DNA of 13,336 bases, taken from a bacterium. Lineage in GTDB: Bacteria; JAHJDO01. This document shows, one piece after another, positions 5,375 through 13,282 of the stretch (positions are counted from its first letter, which is position 1; every line of letters starts with the position of its first letter). Position numbers and translations under genes: made by a program. The stretch is taken from contig JAGMBN010000024.1 in assembly GCA_023129655.1 (NCBI GenBank), forward strand, positions 1 through 13,336, given 5' to 3'. A model generated the notes under the pieces. It made no database searches, was not told the DNA's origin, and saw nothing but the letters and a program-made list of their open reading frames with translations.

Positions 5375-7698
5375 AATCTATGCAAAGATGGAATAACCAA
5401 TAACGCCGAAACATACCCTCCAGTTACTCCTATTACAAGTGTTATCCCAATAGAAAACAATACAGGATGCATGGCAAACAAAAGCGCTCCTGCTCCAATA
5501 ACTGTTGTGAGAGCTGACAATGAAACTGCCATACGCGTTCCTGTTTTCAAATTATACGCACAAGTATAAACCATGAATATCCCATAGTCAATGCAGAGAC
5601 CAATAACAATTATAGCGGCAATGACACAGGGAGCATTTAGAGATAGCCCAATTACAGACATTATCCCTAATATCAATGTAATACCTGTGATAACCGGAAC
5701 CAGTGCAAGCGCAGTTAGGCGTATGTTTCTTAACAATAAACAGGTTAATATCAGAATTAACAGCCCAGCAATTCCTGATAAAAAGATAACTTCTGAGGAA
5801 ATTGCTTTGGAAAGCATATAGGAAAAAGCATTTCTGGATACCAAGAATGTATTCGGATAACGACTGCTTACTGCGCTCAACGCTTTAACATATTTATCTT
5901 TATCCGGAAAAAATGATAACACCTGGTATTCATCTGCTTTCTTCAGTATAAATCGTTCTTTTAACCGGTCAAAGAATGTAAGTCCCTCAGGTATATTCTC
6001 TATAATCTCCTCAGTATACAGGTGTCTAAAAAACGGAGAAAATGCATCATCGGAAAAATGATATGCTTGACCATGCTCTAGAAGAAGCTCTTTTAACTTT
6101 GCTTCCCTTCCTTCTCTCCAGAACTTGTTCCAGCGCGCAGAATTTGCTGTTCGTGTTTTATTTGACAGCCATAATTCCGCAAAACTTGAAAGCCCCACTT
6201 CATTTACTGCTTCGGTGTAAATGCGCTCATTTAGCTGAAGCGCCTCTTCCAAATTTTCCCCTGATACAACAAGAATTGCCGGTCTATCCGCTCCTCCCCA
6301 CACATTATGAAATTCCTGCTCGGTCTGTATGACTTCAGGTTTACTTCCATCTAATTGGCTGATATCGCTGTTAAATTCTACCTGCCGCAATAAAACTATT
6401 GCAGCAATTATAATCACTCCCCAACATGCAACGCATGCACGATCGAAAACTTGCGAGCGCATAGAACTGCCTTGTTTGAGCATAGCAGGAAGCTTTTCAT
6501 AATGTTTTCCACTCAAAAGACGAGGTAAAACAAATAAGGCGCAGATAAGGCAAAGAATAATACTTAGGATTGAGAAAAAAGCGAGCTGATGATATCCTTG
6601 AACGCTGGAAAAGAAAAATGCAGCAAAAACACTTATTGTGGTTAATGCGGCAATTATTACGGGTTTTATTATTTTCTTAACTGCATCAGACCGACCGGCT
6701 CCTGTACGTACAGCCAGATACACGTGAATTCCGTAATCTACCGCAATGCCTGCAATAACAGCGCCCATACCAATAATAAAATATGACAGCTTTCCAAGAA
6801 CAATAGCTGAGAGGTTTATGGAAACAAGAACTGATATTAGCGGTATAAGAAAGATAAGAATTGCCCTTATATCCCTGAATATAAACAGGAATAATAAGAG
6901 AAATGCAACTGACGCAATGATCAATGTTAAGCGAATATCCCTTTTTATTACATCTTCATTGCTGATTGTATGAATGTGCCCGGCAATAATGTCAGATGAA
7001 ATAAACTCAGGCAAAGATTCCAGCTGTTTATGCAGATACGCCACCAGCTTTTTGGAGCCGAATCCATCGGTAAGGCGTACGAGCGTTTTAAGAATAAGCA
7101 TAGCATTTCTGCCGTTCCTGCTGATAAAATGTCCATCTTTAATCTGAACCTTATATCCTAATGAACCGGAAAGCTTTTGTATATTAGAGAGAAATCCTGT
7201 TTTTATTCCAAGCGGGTCGGATTGAATAAACGGCGTTACAAATCCACTGCCCGGAGTCAGTAATTGCCGATAATCTCTGCTTAAACTTGTTTTTACTCCT
7301 TCATTGGTTATCTGCTTTGCAATCTTGGAGAGATCTTGTTCGTTGAGCAGTTGTGGAACATATTTCAAAAAAGAGTGCATTTCCTGCATTAAATCGGATT
7401 TGGAAACGCCGCTTATTACCTCTGTTATTAAAGGTGGATTTAGAGACTTTTCTAATTTTTCAACAGCTTGAATAAGATCATGGGTTGTATGTTCTGGAGA
7501 TTTCAATTTTAAAGAAAGAATAACTTTATCAGAAATGTTGGATTCTCTAAGAAAACGCATACTGCGAAGAATCTCTTGATTTGCAGGAAGCATTAGTTCA
7601 ATGTTATTATCAAAAGAAACAAACCTGAGACCAATCGCTGCAAAAACGATTATAACTGCCGCAAGTACGGATATAAGACGTTTCCGTTTATCGAGCAC
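5305..7698 (-). CDS. RND/MMPL-family inner-membrane exporter
   Basis: Starting from GTG at 7698 this is 797 residues. The topology is that of an RND transporter: TM1 near 8-26, a large periplasmic loop (about 30-255), TM2-TM6 (about 256-395), TM7 near 425-440, a second periplasmic loop (about 440-635), and TM8-TM12 to about 775. Each repeat carries the MMPL signature in its fourth helix: GIAVDYG with Asp321 and GLCIDYG with Asp704. It probably moves a lipid-like or polyene product out of the inner membrane to the LolA-like and lipoprotein partners flanking it. GTG is preferred over the TTG at 7728 because GGGAGG lies 9 bases upstream; the gene then overlaps the LolA-like gene by 11 bases. The last 22 residues (THPDPLLKREGKGFPFSVKR, then RG) come from a palindromic repeat and are unlikely to be native. 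Confidence 0.9.
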   Translation of the reverse strand: MLDKRKRLISVLAAVIIVFAAIGLRFVSFDNNIELMLPANQEILRSMRFLRESNISDKVILSLKLKSPEHTTHDLIQAVEKLEKSLNPPLITEVISGVSKSDLMQEMHSFLKYVPQLLNEQDLSKIAKQITNEGVKTSLSRDYRQLLTPGSGFVTPFIQSDPLGIKTGFLSNIQKLSGSLGYKVQIKDGHFISRNGRNAMLILKTLVRLTDGFGSKKLVAYLHKQLESLPEFISSDIIAGHIHTISNEDVIKRDIRLTLIIASVAFLLLFLFIFRDIRAILIFLIPLISVLVSINLSAIVLGKLSYFIIGMGAVIAGIAVDYGIHVYLAVRTGAGRSDAVKKIIKPVIIAALTTISVFAAFFFSSVQGYHQLAFFSILSIILCLICALFVLPRLLSGKHYEKLPAMLKQGSSMRSQVFDRACVACWGVIIIAAIVLLRQVEFNSDISQLDGSKPEVIQTEQEFHNVWGGADRPAILVVSGENLEEALQLNERIYTEAVNEVGLSSFAELWLSNKTRTANSARWNKFWREGREAKLKELLLEHGQAYHFSDDAFSPFFRHLYTEEIIENIPEGLTFFDRLKERFILKKADEYQVLSFFPDKDKYVKALSAVSSRYPNTFLVSRNAFSYMLSKAISSEVIFLSGIAGLLILILTCLLLRNIRLTALALVPVITGITLILGIMSVIGLSLNAPCVIAAIIVIGLCIDYGIFMVYTCAYNLKTGTRMAVSLSALTTVIGAGALLFAMHPVLFSIGITLVIGVTGGYVSALLVIPSLHRLTHPDPLLKREGKGFPFSVKRRG

Positions 7699-8332
7699 GT
7701 GGTTTAACCTCCCAGGCTGCAGCGTCAACCGGGATATTCAGCAGAGTATCAGTAAACCTGAGAAGCGTAGAATCACCTGTTTTCTCTTTTATGTATATCT
7801 CTTGGATATAACGTTCATCTTCTCTAAATACAATTCTTACATGGCTGATAATGTTATAAGCCATTGTATTTTCGCGCGGCACGAATTTAAGAGAAACCGG
7901 GGTTTGCCCTAGTATTATTACACTGTATTCTTCCAGTAATGACATATATATACCTGAAAGCCATTTTCTCATTTGCCCGACAACGGTCTGAAATGCAGGA
8001 TTATCCTTCATGCTTACCTTCTGGATTTGATCTATATCTTCATCCCATTGCAGAATAACATCATCCCTTATAATCATAGAATACAGCGTTGGTTCTTCAG
8101 TATGCCATGCAAAAAGATTCGGCTTTTTAAGGAATATCTTCCCCTTCAAAATAATCTTCCTATCAAAGATCGCCAGCTTTTTCTCCTGAACAAAACCGGT
8201 TTGCAAAGTTTTTATATCCGACATTTTTTCTTCAAGTCTTATGAGTACATCCTCCACACTCTGCTCAGCGTAGCCATTAAGCGGAAACAGAGATATCAAT
8301 AATGCAAATAATATCATTTCAATCTTATTCAT
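7688..8332 (-). CDS. LolA-like periplasmic lipoprotein/lipid carrier
   Basis: The protein has 214 residues. A cleavable signal peptide covers 1-22 (hydrophobic ILFALLISLFPL, cleavage after GYA). The mature part begins with an amphipathic helix (SVEDVLIRLEEKMSDIKTLQ) followed by GFVQEKKLAIFDRKIILKGK and FLKKPNLFAWHTEEP, the characteristic opening of the LolA/LolB half-barrel (COG2834 family). General LolA ferries lipoproteins from the LolCDE complex to LolB. Copies beside MMPL exporters and ketosynthases, as here, are thought to handle the cluster's own lipidic product. AAGG stands 8 bases before the ATG. It lies 44 bases after queA and overlaps the exporter gene, so it starts the export/biosynthesis block of the operon. 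No promoter is evident in the 44-base gap. Confidence 0.85.
   Translation of the reverse strand: MNKIEMILFALLISLFPLNGYAEQSVEDVLIRLEEKMSDIKTLQTGFVQEKKLAIFDRKIILKGKIFLKKPNLFAWHTEEPTLYSMIIRDDVILQWDEDIDQIQKVSMKDNPAFQTVVGQMRKWLSGIYMSLLEEYSVIILGQTPVSLKFVPRENTMAYNIISHVRIVFREDERYIQEIYIKEKTGDSTLLRFTDTLLNIPVDAAAWEVKPRAR
7708..7713 (-). promoter_or_regulatory. Strong Shine-Dalgarno (GGGAGG) deciding the MMPL exporter start
   Basis: On the minus strand GGGAGG is followed by nine bases and GTG at 7698-7696. It lies inside the end of the LolA-like gene. The longer frame from TTG at 7728 would have its start upstream of this site and adds ten residues unlike an RND N-terminus. Confidence 0.65.
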
Positions 8333-8376
8333 CTTAAAAGCCTTAAACAGTCATTTTGTGTTTCTCAGCCTTCGCA

Positions 8377-9411
8377 CTATGCAACAAACATTACGTCTCC
8401 ATAGCTATAGAACCTATATTCCTTTTTAACTGCCTCTTTGTACGCTTTTGTTATAAGTTTTCTGCCTGCAAAAGCATGTATTAAGATCAAAAGAGTTGAC
8501 TTCGGAAGATGAAAGTTTGTAATAATGGCATCTACCACTTTAAATTTATATCTAGGATATATAAAAAGATCTGTCCATGCTGAAAGATTTCTCTTTAGAT
8601 TATCAGCATTAAAATCCGCTGATTCAAGAACTCTCATAGCTGTTGTGCCAACTGCTATTATCCTTTTTTGCTCCTGCATAGCTTTTTTTACTGTGGAAAA
8701 CGTCTCTTTTGTTATCTCATAATATTCTGACTGCATCTTGTGTTTTTCTATTTCTGTCTCTGTAACAGGTTTAAATGTGCCAATGCTCACATGAAGTGTT
8801 ACCTCAGCAATTTGAATCCCCTTTTCTTTAATCTTTTTTAACAAACTTCTTGTAAAATGTAGTCCTGCAGTTGGCGCAGCAATAGATCCAGCTTCTTTGG
8901 CATAAACTGTCTGGTATCTTTCAGTATCATAGAGTTTGATACTTGACCTTTTTATATATGGAGGAAGAGGAACCTGACCAATTTTAGATATAATTTCCAT
9001 GAAATTACCTGTGAAACTGAACTTAAGCCTTACTAGACCGTCCTCATTCTTTTCCATGACCTCTGCAGAAAAATCCTTACTGCAATTAATGATTGTTCCT
9101 TTCTTGAGTCTTTTTGACGGCTTTGCAAGTACATTCCATATATTATTGCCCAAATCTCTGATTAGCAGTATTTCTATGTGGGCTCCTGTGGCTTCTTTTA
9201 TCCCTATCAATCTGGCAGGTATTACTTTTGTGTTGTTTATAACTAACAAATCATCTTTGGAAAGATAATCAACTATATTATGAAAAGACATATGAGAAAT
9301 ATCGCAAGTTTCTCTGCTAATAATCATTAACCTGGATTTGTCACGTTGAGAGGCAGGGTATTGCGCAACCAGTTTCTCAGGAAGAGAATAATCAAAAAGA
9401 GAAATATGCAT
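8377..9411 (-). CDS. queA: S-adenosylmethionine:tRNA ribosyltransferase-isomerase QueA
   Basis: The 344-residue protein matches the usual QueA length and is conserved end to end: FDYSLPEKLVAQYPASQRDK at the N-terminus, LVINNTKVIPARLIG, AAPTAGLHFT, VGTTAMRVLES, TNFHLPKSTLLILIHAFAG and the C-terminal YSYGDVMFV. The enzyme transfers and isomerises the ribosyl moiety of S-adenosylmethionine onto preQ1 in position 34 of GUN-anticodon tRNAs, giving epoxyqueuosine. Its ATG directly abuts the stop of the SpoIID-like gene (TAA then ATG), so translation is likely coupled. No functional link to the lipid-type genes downstream is known; the co-location is probably operon hitch-hiking. Confidence 0.97.
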   Translation of the reverse strand: MHISLFDYSLPEKLVAQYPASQRDKSRLMIISRETCDISHMSFHNIVDYLSKDDLLVINNTKVIPARLIGIKEATGAHIEILLIRDLGNNIWNVLAKPSKRLKKGTIINCSKDFSAEVMEKNEDGLVRLKFSFTGNFMEIISKIGQVPLPPYIKRSSIKLYDTERYQTVYAKEAGSIAAPTAGLHFTRSLLKKIKEKGIQIAEVTLHVSIGTFKPVTETEIEKHKMQSEYYEITKETFSTVKKAMQEQKRIIAVGTTAMRVLESADFNADNLKRNLSAWTDLFIYPRYKFKVVDAIITNFHLPKSTLLILIHAFAGRKLITKAYKEAVKKEYRFYSYGDVMFVA

Positions 9412-10521
9412 TTAGAATAGTCTTCTCATAACAAGGTTAGGATAATAATGCTGCAGGATTTGTTTATAGCTGTGTCCCTTAAGAGCCATGCCTCGCGCTC
9501 CCCACTGACATAAGCCTACACAATGGCCCCATCCGTTTCCTTTGAACTTCACCCTAAACCACCCGACTTTAACTCTAAAATTACTGCTTCTAACTACCTC
9601 AGTCCCAACAAGTATTCTGAATTTATTCGCATCCAACACTTGCGATTTCCCATATTTATCTTCTATGAAAATCCTGTAAAGCTTGTCTTTTCCAATCTTT
9701 ATTTTCTTTATTTTACCTATCTTATATCCCTTTTTGCTTAGAATTTTCCCGAGTTTTCTTCTTCCTATTGATCTTTTCCATTTATAATGTGGCGAGTCCT
9801 TGCAGAACTTGCAATCAACCCCCTCTATGGAATCCAAAGCCCTTCTCCATACGCTGTCTGCATTGATTGTCTGCCCACCACACGTTGAGTGAAAATAAGT
9901 TGGAACCAGTTTTCTATTGTCATACAGACACATTTTTTCTGTCAAATACACAGCCATATTGGAGCTGCTTCTCTCAGAGCATACGCCTTTATACATCTGA
10001 GAGTTTGTTCCTGAACATAAATCATACTCTTTATTTGGACCGGCTCTGCGATAAAGAGCGTATGTGCGCGCCACAACCGCCTGCGCTTTTAAAGCCTCCA
10101 TAGGCCATGAAGACGGCATTTCGGATGGAACAACACTCTTTAAATAGCCCTCTATATCAACATAATTGACTGCAAAAAGCTGTTTGTGAAGAACACTTAT
10201 TTTAATATTCCCCCTATACGCTTTGTTATTCACTGATATGGGGAATCCTTTTGATATAAAGTCCAGTGTTTTGTATCTGCCTCTTCCAAGCTTTATGGAA
10301 TCTCCTTTGCGTTTTAAAACGATTTTTTCCAGTCTTTGTTCTCTTTTTAAAATCTTGTTCCCTGCCTTTATAGTAACAGGTCCTTGAGAAGAAAGTCTTA
10401 GTGAAGCATTGGATTTACAGATCAATACTCTCACAATTTTAGGTTGAGCGAATCCGCAAGTACTGGATAATAGCAAGAATAGAAGTAAGAAAACCCTAAA
10501 GACTAAATTCTTAATTTTCAA
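9412..10521 (-). CDS. Secreted SpoIID/LytB-domain protein, probable peptidoglycan lytic transglycosylase
   Basis: The start is TTG (10521-10519) with GGGGGA seven bases upstream. The 369-residue product has a signal peptide (KIKNLVFRVFLLLFLLLSST, cleavage near GFA|Q). The SpoIID domain spans roughly 105-365: YLKSVVPSEMPSSWPMEALK (126-145) with the expected catalytic Glu134, AQAVVARTYAL, FHSTCGGQT (210-218) and CKFCKDSPHYKW (237-248), whose His/Cys residues resemble the family's metal site. The C-terminal signature is GWGHCVGLCQWGARG with HYYP. SpoIID in sporulating Firmicutes degrades stem-peptide-free glycan; here there is no sporulation context, so a general wall-remodelling role is inferred. 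Extra Cys residues (334, 338) may form a disulfide. Confidence 0.9.
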   Translation of the reverse strand: MKIKNLVFRVFLLLFLLLSSTCGFAQPKIVRVLICKSNASLRLSSQGPVTIKAGNKILKREQRLEKIVLKRKGDSIKLGRGRYKTLDFISKGFPISVNNKAYRGNIKISVLHKQLFAVNYVDIEGYLKSVVPSEMPSSWPMEALKAQAVVARTYALYRRAGPNKEYDLCSGTNSQMYKGVCSERSSSNMAVYLTEKMCLYDNRKLVPTYFHSTCGGQTINADSVWRRALDSIEGVDCKFCKDSPHYKWKRSIGRRKLGKILSKKGYKIGKIKKIKIGKDKLYRIFIEDKYGKSQVLDANKFRILVGTEVVRSSNFRVKVGWFRVKFKGNGWGHCVGLCQWGARGMALKGHSYKQILQHYYPNLVMRRLF

Positions 10522-10522
10522 T

Positions 10523-11509
10523 TTAACATCCCCCTGAATCCCCCTTCAAAGGGGGACTTTTCCTTCTTTGTGCCTTATTTTTCGTACTCCATTCAATTGT
10601 TCTTTTTATGCCTTCATCCAGATCAATCTCTGCTTCAAAACCCAGTTCAGCTTTAGCCAAGGCAGGGTCGCCCTTAGAATGCATTATATTGCCTTTTCCA
10701 AACGGCAGATATTCTCTTGAGGAATCAACTCCCATAAATTTGGAAATCCTATCATGGAGTTCTGCTATTGATACAGACTTGCCTGTGCAAACATTATATG
10801 CAGCCCCTTTAGCATCAGACTGTTTTTCCATTGCAAGAATGTTGGCAGTTACTATATTTCCCACATATACCATATCACGTGTTTGTTTCCCATCACCAAG
10901 CATTTGAGAAGAACCTGTTTTATTAATCTGATTGATTACAATAGTTACCCCACCACAGTGAGGAACATCTGCGTTCTGACGCGGTCCAAACACATCAAAA
11001 TATCTCAAAGATACAGTATCAATGTCATATAATTCCGCAAACAACTTCATATAATTTTCTCCTGTTACTTTTTCCAACCCATATGCAGACATAGGAGAAA
11101 GGGATATTCCCTCTTTTACAGGCAGAGTTTTAACATCTCCGTAAGTAGCAGCGCTTGAAGAGAATATCACTCTTTTTATATTATGCTTTGCTGATGCCTC
11201 CAGCAATTTCACTGTAGTTATTATATTTTGTTCTGCGCTCCATGAAGGCATACTAACACTCTTGTCTATATTTGTGTTTGCAGCCATATGGAAAACATAT
11301 TCTTTTCCATGAACAGTTTTTTCCAAAACCTCAGAATTAAGCATGTCGCCTTCCAGCAAAATAATTTTCTTTGCAACTGCTTCAATATTTTTCAGATTTC
11401 CATGCGACACATTGTCAATAACTGTTACTTCATGTCCTAATTCAACAAGCTTCTCAGTTAAATGAGACCCTATAAATCCTGCTCCTCCCGTAACAAGCAC
11501 TCTAGCCAT
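10523..11509 (-). CDS. NAD-dependent nucleotide-sugar epimerase (UDP-glucose/GlcNAc 4-epimerase-like, extended SDR)
   Basis: From ATG at 11509 the protein has 328 residues: Rossmann motif TGGAGFIGSH (7-16), a nucleotide-binding Asp at the end of strand 2 (VIDN), FSSSAATYGD (116-125) and the catalytic YGLEK (Tyr143, Lys147). Motifs RYFDVFGPRQN (169-179) and GDGKQTRDMVYV are typical of UDP-sugar 4-epimerases. AATYG rather than TDEVYG argues against dTDP-glucose 4,6-dehydratase. The substrate cannot be fixed from sequence; supply of sugars for surface polysaccharide fits the GT-C gene across the promoter. The start at 11509 has AGGAG eight bases upstream; a longer frame from 11542 begins inside the predicted promoter. 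The last residues, KSPPLKGDSGGC, are encoded by a palindromic repeat and are unlike epimerase C-termini. Confidence 0.93.
   Translation of the reverse strand: MARVLVTGGAGFIGSHLTEKLVELGHEVTVIDNVSHGNLKNIEAVAKKIILLEGDMLNSEVLEKTVHGKEYVFHMAANTNIDKSVSMPSWSAEQNIITTVKLLEASAKHNIKRVIFSSSAATYGDVKTLPVKEGISLSPMSAYGLEKVTGENYMKLFAELYDIDTVSLRYFDVFGPRQNADVPHCGGVTIVINQINKTGSSQMLGDGKQTRDMVYVGNIVTANILAMEKQSDAKGAAYNVCTGKSVSIAELHDRISKFMGVDSSREYLPFGKGNIMHSKGDPALAKAELGFEAEIDLDEGIKRTIEWSTKNKAQRRKSPPLKGDSGGC
10525..10560. repeat. GC-rich palindromic repeat at the epimerase 3' end
   Basis: TCCCCCT (10539-10545) and AGGGGGA (10550-10556) form a hairpin with a four-base loop, followed on the minus strand by TTCAGGGGGATGTT. 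The element provides the epimerase's last eleven or so residues and overlaps its stop codon. It shares the block GGGGGATTCAGGGGGATGT, nearly identical, with the repeat at 13097-13124. Confidence 0.8.
10529..10534 (-). promoter_or_regulatory. Repeat-derived Shine-Dalgarno-like GGGGGA for the SpoIID-domain gene
   Basis: The GGGGGA at the end of the palindromic repeat stands seven bases before the TTG start at 10521. No other purine-rich site is close to that start. The only alternative initiators upstream are blocked by the epimerase stop region. Confidence 0.45.
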
Positions 11510-11517
11510 TTCTATTT

Positions 11518-11522
11518 CTCCT
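11518..11522 (-). promoter_or_regulatory. Shine-Dalgarno AGGAG deciding the epimerase start
   Basis: AGGAG on the minus strand with an eight-base spacer to the ATG at 11509 fixes the start at MARVLVTGGAGF, the normal N-terminus for this family. Confidence 0.75.
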
Positions 11523-11540
11523 ATATTTTTTAGTTTATGC

Positions 11541-11570
11541 ATTCTACATCGTGAAACAGGTTTGTGTAAA
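11541..11570 (-). promoter_or_regulatory. Sigma70-type promoter for the epimerase-led operon
   Basis: On the minus strand TTTACA (11570-11565), an 18-base spacer and TAGAAT (11546-11541) match the consensus boxes at five of six positions each. A transcript would begin near 11534 and include the AGGAG site. No equally good promoter is seen further down the operon, so this could drive the whole ten-gene array. Confidence 0.6.
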
Positions 11571-11590
11571 GAATTTATATTGTGTATACT
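11562..11590 (+). promoter_or_regulatory. Divergent sigma70-type promoter for the GT-C membrane protein gene
   Basis: TTGTGT (11562-11567), a 17-base spacer and TATACT (11585-11590) lie just before the plus-strand gene. The -35 box overlaps the -35 of the opposing promoter. Transcription would start about 11597, almost at the ATG at 11600, implying a leaderless or very short-leader mRNA. The -35 match is weak (three of six). Confidence 0.4.
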
Positions 11591-11599
11591 TTAAGAACA

Positions 11600-13126
11600 A
11601 TGAGTAATATTAAGAAAAAATCCCTTGTGAAGAATTTCCTTTCATGGGAACTTGTTTTCCTCATATTTGTTCTGGGTCTGCATTGTTTCATATTTGAAGA
11701 CGGGCTTGGCGGAAATGACGGCTGGGGACATTTTGCAAATCTTGAATCTATTATAGAAGATAGAGACCTTGACCTTGGCAATAATATGTATGGCTGGGAA
11801 GGAAACGGAACTCAATACTGCGAAAAAACAGAGAGATGGGTAACTGGTTATCCTCTTGGCATGACTTTTCTTGACGCGCCTTTTTATTTAGTTTCGCAGG
11901 TTGCATCGCAAATTGCGACAAAATTCATTAAATTCAATCCCCCTTCCTTTGGCAATGATCAACGAGCATTACCTTATAAAGGAATAAGTTCGCGAAAATT
12001 CCTAAATATATTATCTGTGATCCTTGCTCACAACATATACGCAATCCTTGCTATGTTAATTCTGTTCAAGATTCTTATTGAATTAAATTTCTCAAGAGGC
12101 ATCAGCCTGTTTACAACACTTGTATGCTTTTTCGCCAGCCCTCTCCTTTATTACGCGACAAATGGTTTCAGCCACGCGACAAGCACCTTCTTAGTCACGT
12201 TATCCTTTTATGTATTTATACTGTTGCAGAAAAAGATAGCCAAAGGAGGAAAAAGCACGTTCTTAACATTTATTCTTGGACTTTGCGTAGCTCTTTCCGC
12301 ATGGACAAGATATGTAAACAGTTTACTGTTTTTTACATATCTTGTCATGCTTATTCTCTGTTATAAAGGATTAAAAATATCCGTAGTCATAAAGAGTATA
12401 GCTGTTTATACAGCGCCGCTGGTTGTAGTATTTTTTCTATCCATCTATCACTGCCACACACAGTTCGGCTCATGGTTTGAGGCAGGATACGGCGGTTATG
12501 GGTGGATAAGCGCACTAAAAATACCTCCGCCTGTTATAAACCTTTTGTTTTCCGTTGATCATGGCTTTCTATTGTGGTTCCCGTGTTTTACACTTTCATT
12601 TATCGGTCTTGCATTTCTTATTAAACATAGAGATAAAAAGTTATCTTTAACAGGTATAATAGCTCTGGTTAATTTCTTATTAATAGCCTTTGTCTATGGA
12701 ACAAGAACAGAATACAATGCCGGTGGATGCTACGCTCAAAGATACTTAACATGCACAATCCCATTTTTAGGACTTGGCTTGTGCGCATTCCTTGATAGAT
12801 ATAAAAAGACCCGTTTAATTAAAAGCGTTATAACGCTCTCAGCTATATATTCATACTGTCTTTTTTTGCTGACAAAAGCAAATCTGGTATATTATAATAA
12901 ACAGTGCAACTCATACGAGGGACAGTATATATGGGATTATTTGTATATATTCAGGGAGCATATTCCCTTCAAGACTGTCATAGGAAGAATATGGCACAGC
13001 TCGTTTACGCTGCCTCTTATGGGCAAATATGTCTGGGTATTTATGGCTATAGTAGCAGTTATCAGCATATTAATCTGGAGATATAAGAAATTAAATTCCC
13101 CCTTGGGGGATTCAGGGGGGATGTAA
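11600..13126 (+). CDS. Polytopic membrane protein, probable GT-C-fold glycosyltransferase
   Basis: From ATG at 11600 the protein has 508 residues and roughly ten to twelve hydrophobic helices. After TM1 (about 17-34) the first external loop carries GGNDGWGHFANLESIIEDRD, with Asp40 at the place of the catalytic acidic residue in GT-C enzymes, and DLDLGN. Further conserved-looking elements are TGYPLGMTFLDAPFYLV, TNGFSHATSTFLVTLSFYVF, WTRYVN and GGCYAQRYLTCTIPFLG (about 375-391), the latter like the 'G.RYLxPxxPF' motif of family-39-type proteins. Such proteins use polyprenyl-phosphate sugars at the periplasmic face. A GTG at 11582 could extend it by six residues but falls within the predicted promoter. 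No classical Shine-Dalgarno is present. The last residues, NSPLGDSGGM, come from a palindromic repeat. Acceptor and sugar unknown. Confidence 0.8.
   Translation: MSNIKKKSLVKNFLSWELVFLIFVLGLHCFIFEDGLGGNDGWGHFANLESIIEDRDLDLGNNMYGWEGNGTQYCEKTERWVTGYPLGMTFLDAPFYLVSQVASQIATKFIKFNPPSFGNDQRALPYKGISSRKFLNILSVILAHNIYAILAMLILFKILIELNFSRGISLFTTLVCFFASPLLYYATNGFSHATSTFLVTLSFYVFILLQKKIAKGGKSTFLTFILGLCVALSAWTRYVNSLLFFTYLVMLILCYKGLKISVVIKSIAVYTAPLVVVFFLSIYHCHTQFGSWFEAGYGGYGWISALKIPPPVINLLFSVDHGFLLWFPCFTLSFIGLAFLIKHRDKKLSLTGIIALVNFLLIAFVYGTRTEYNAGGCYAQRYLTCTIPFLGLGLCAFLDRYKKTRLIKSVITLSAIYSYCLFLLTKANLVYYNKQCNSYEGQYIWDYLYIFREHIPFKTVIGRIWHSSFTLPLMGKYVWVFMAIVAVISILIWRYKKLNSPLGDSGGM
13097..13124. repeat. GC-rich palindromic repeat at the GT-C gene 3' end
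   Basis: TCCCCCTTGGGGGA (13097-13110) is a perfect palindrome, followed by TTCAGGGGGGATGT. It belongs to the same family as the repeat at 10525-10560 and is read in the same frame, giving PLGDSGG before the stop. No U-tract follows, so it is not an obvious intrinsic terminator. Confidence 0.75.
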
Positions 13127-13282
13127 AAAGCCCACCTTCAAATTGTTGCACAATCTTTGTTAAAAATGTCCATTAAAAAACTTTTTCATTGCTGTAACAT
13201 GCTGCAATTACACAACTTACAAGCATTCAAAGCACTACATACCTAAATAAGTTTAAACCTTGTTTTTCAAAAAAGCAATTTT

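Noticed and set aside
7699..7728. TTG at 7728 as the exporter start
   Set aside because: The strong GGGAGG at 7713-7708 points to GTG at 7698, which also gives a normal positively charged N-terminus before TM1.
10499..10521. Similar N-termini of the SpoIID-domain protein and the lipoprotein (both with KNLVF after a GGGGGATGTT block)
   Set aside because: The similarity is confined to a short signal-peptide stretch and the two repeats belong to different families; most likely coincidence of AT-rich hydrophobic codons.
11510..11542. Longer epimerase start at ATG 11542
   Set aside because: It lies at the predicted promoter -10 box, has no Shine-Dalgarno and would put 11 non-conserved residues before the canonical MARVLVTGGAGF start, which has AGGAG.
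13142..13154. Small palindrome attgt-tgc-acaat in the convergent spacer
   Set aside because: Five-base arms in AT-rich DNA without a following U-tract; not distinguishable from chance.
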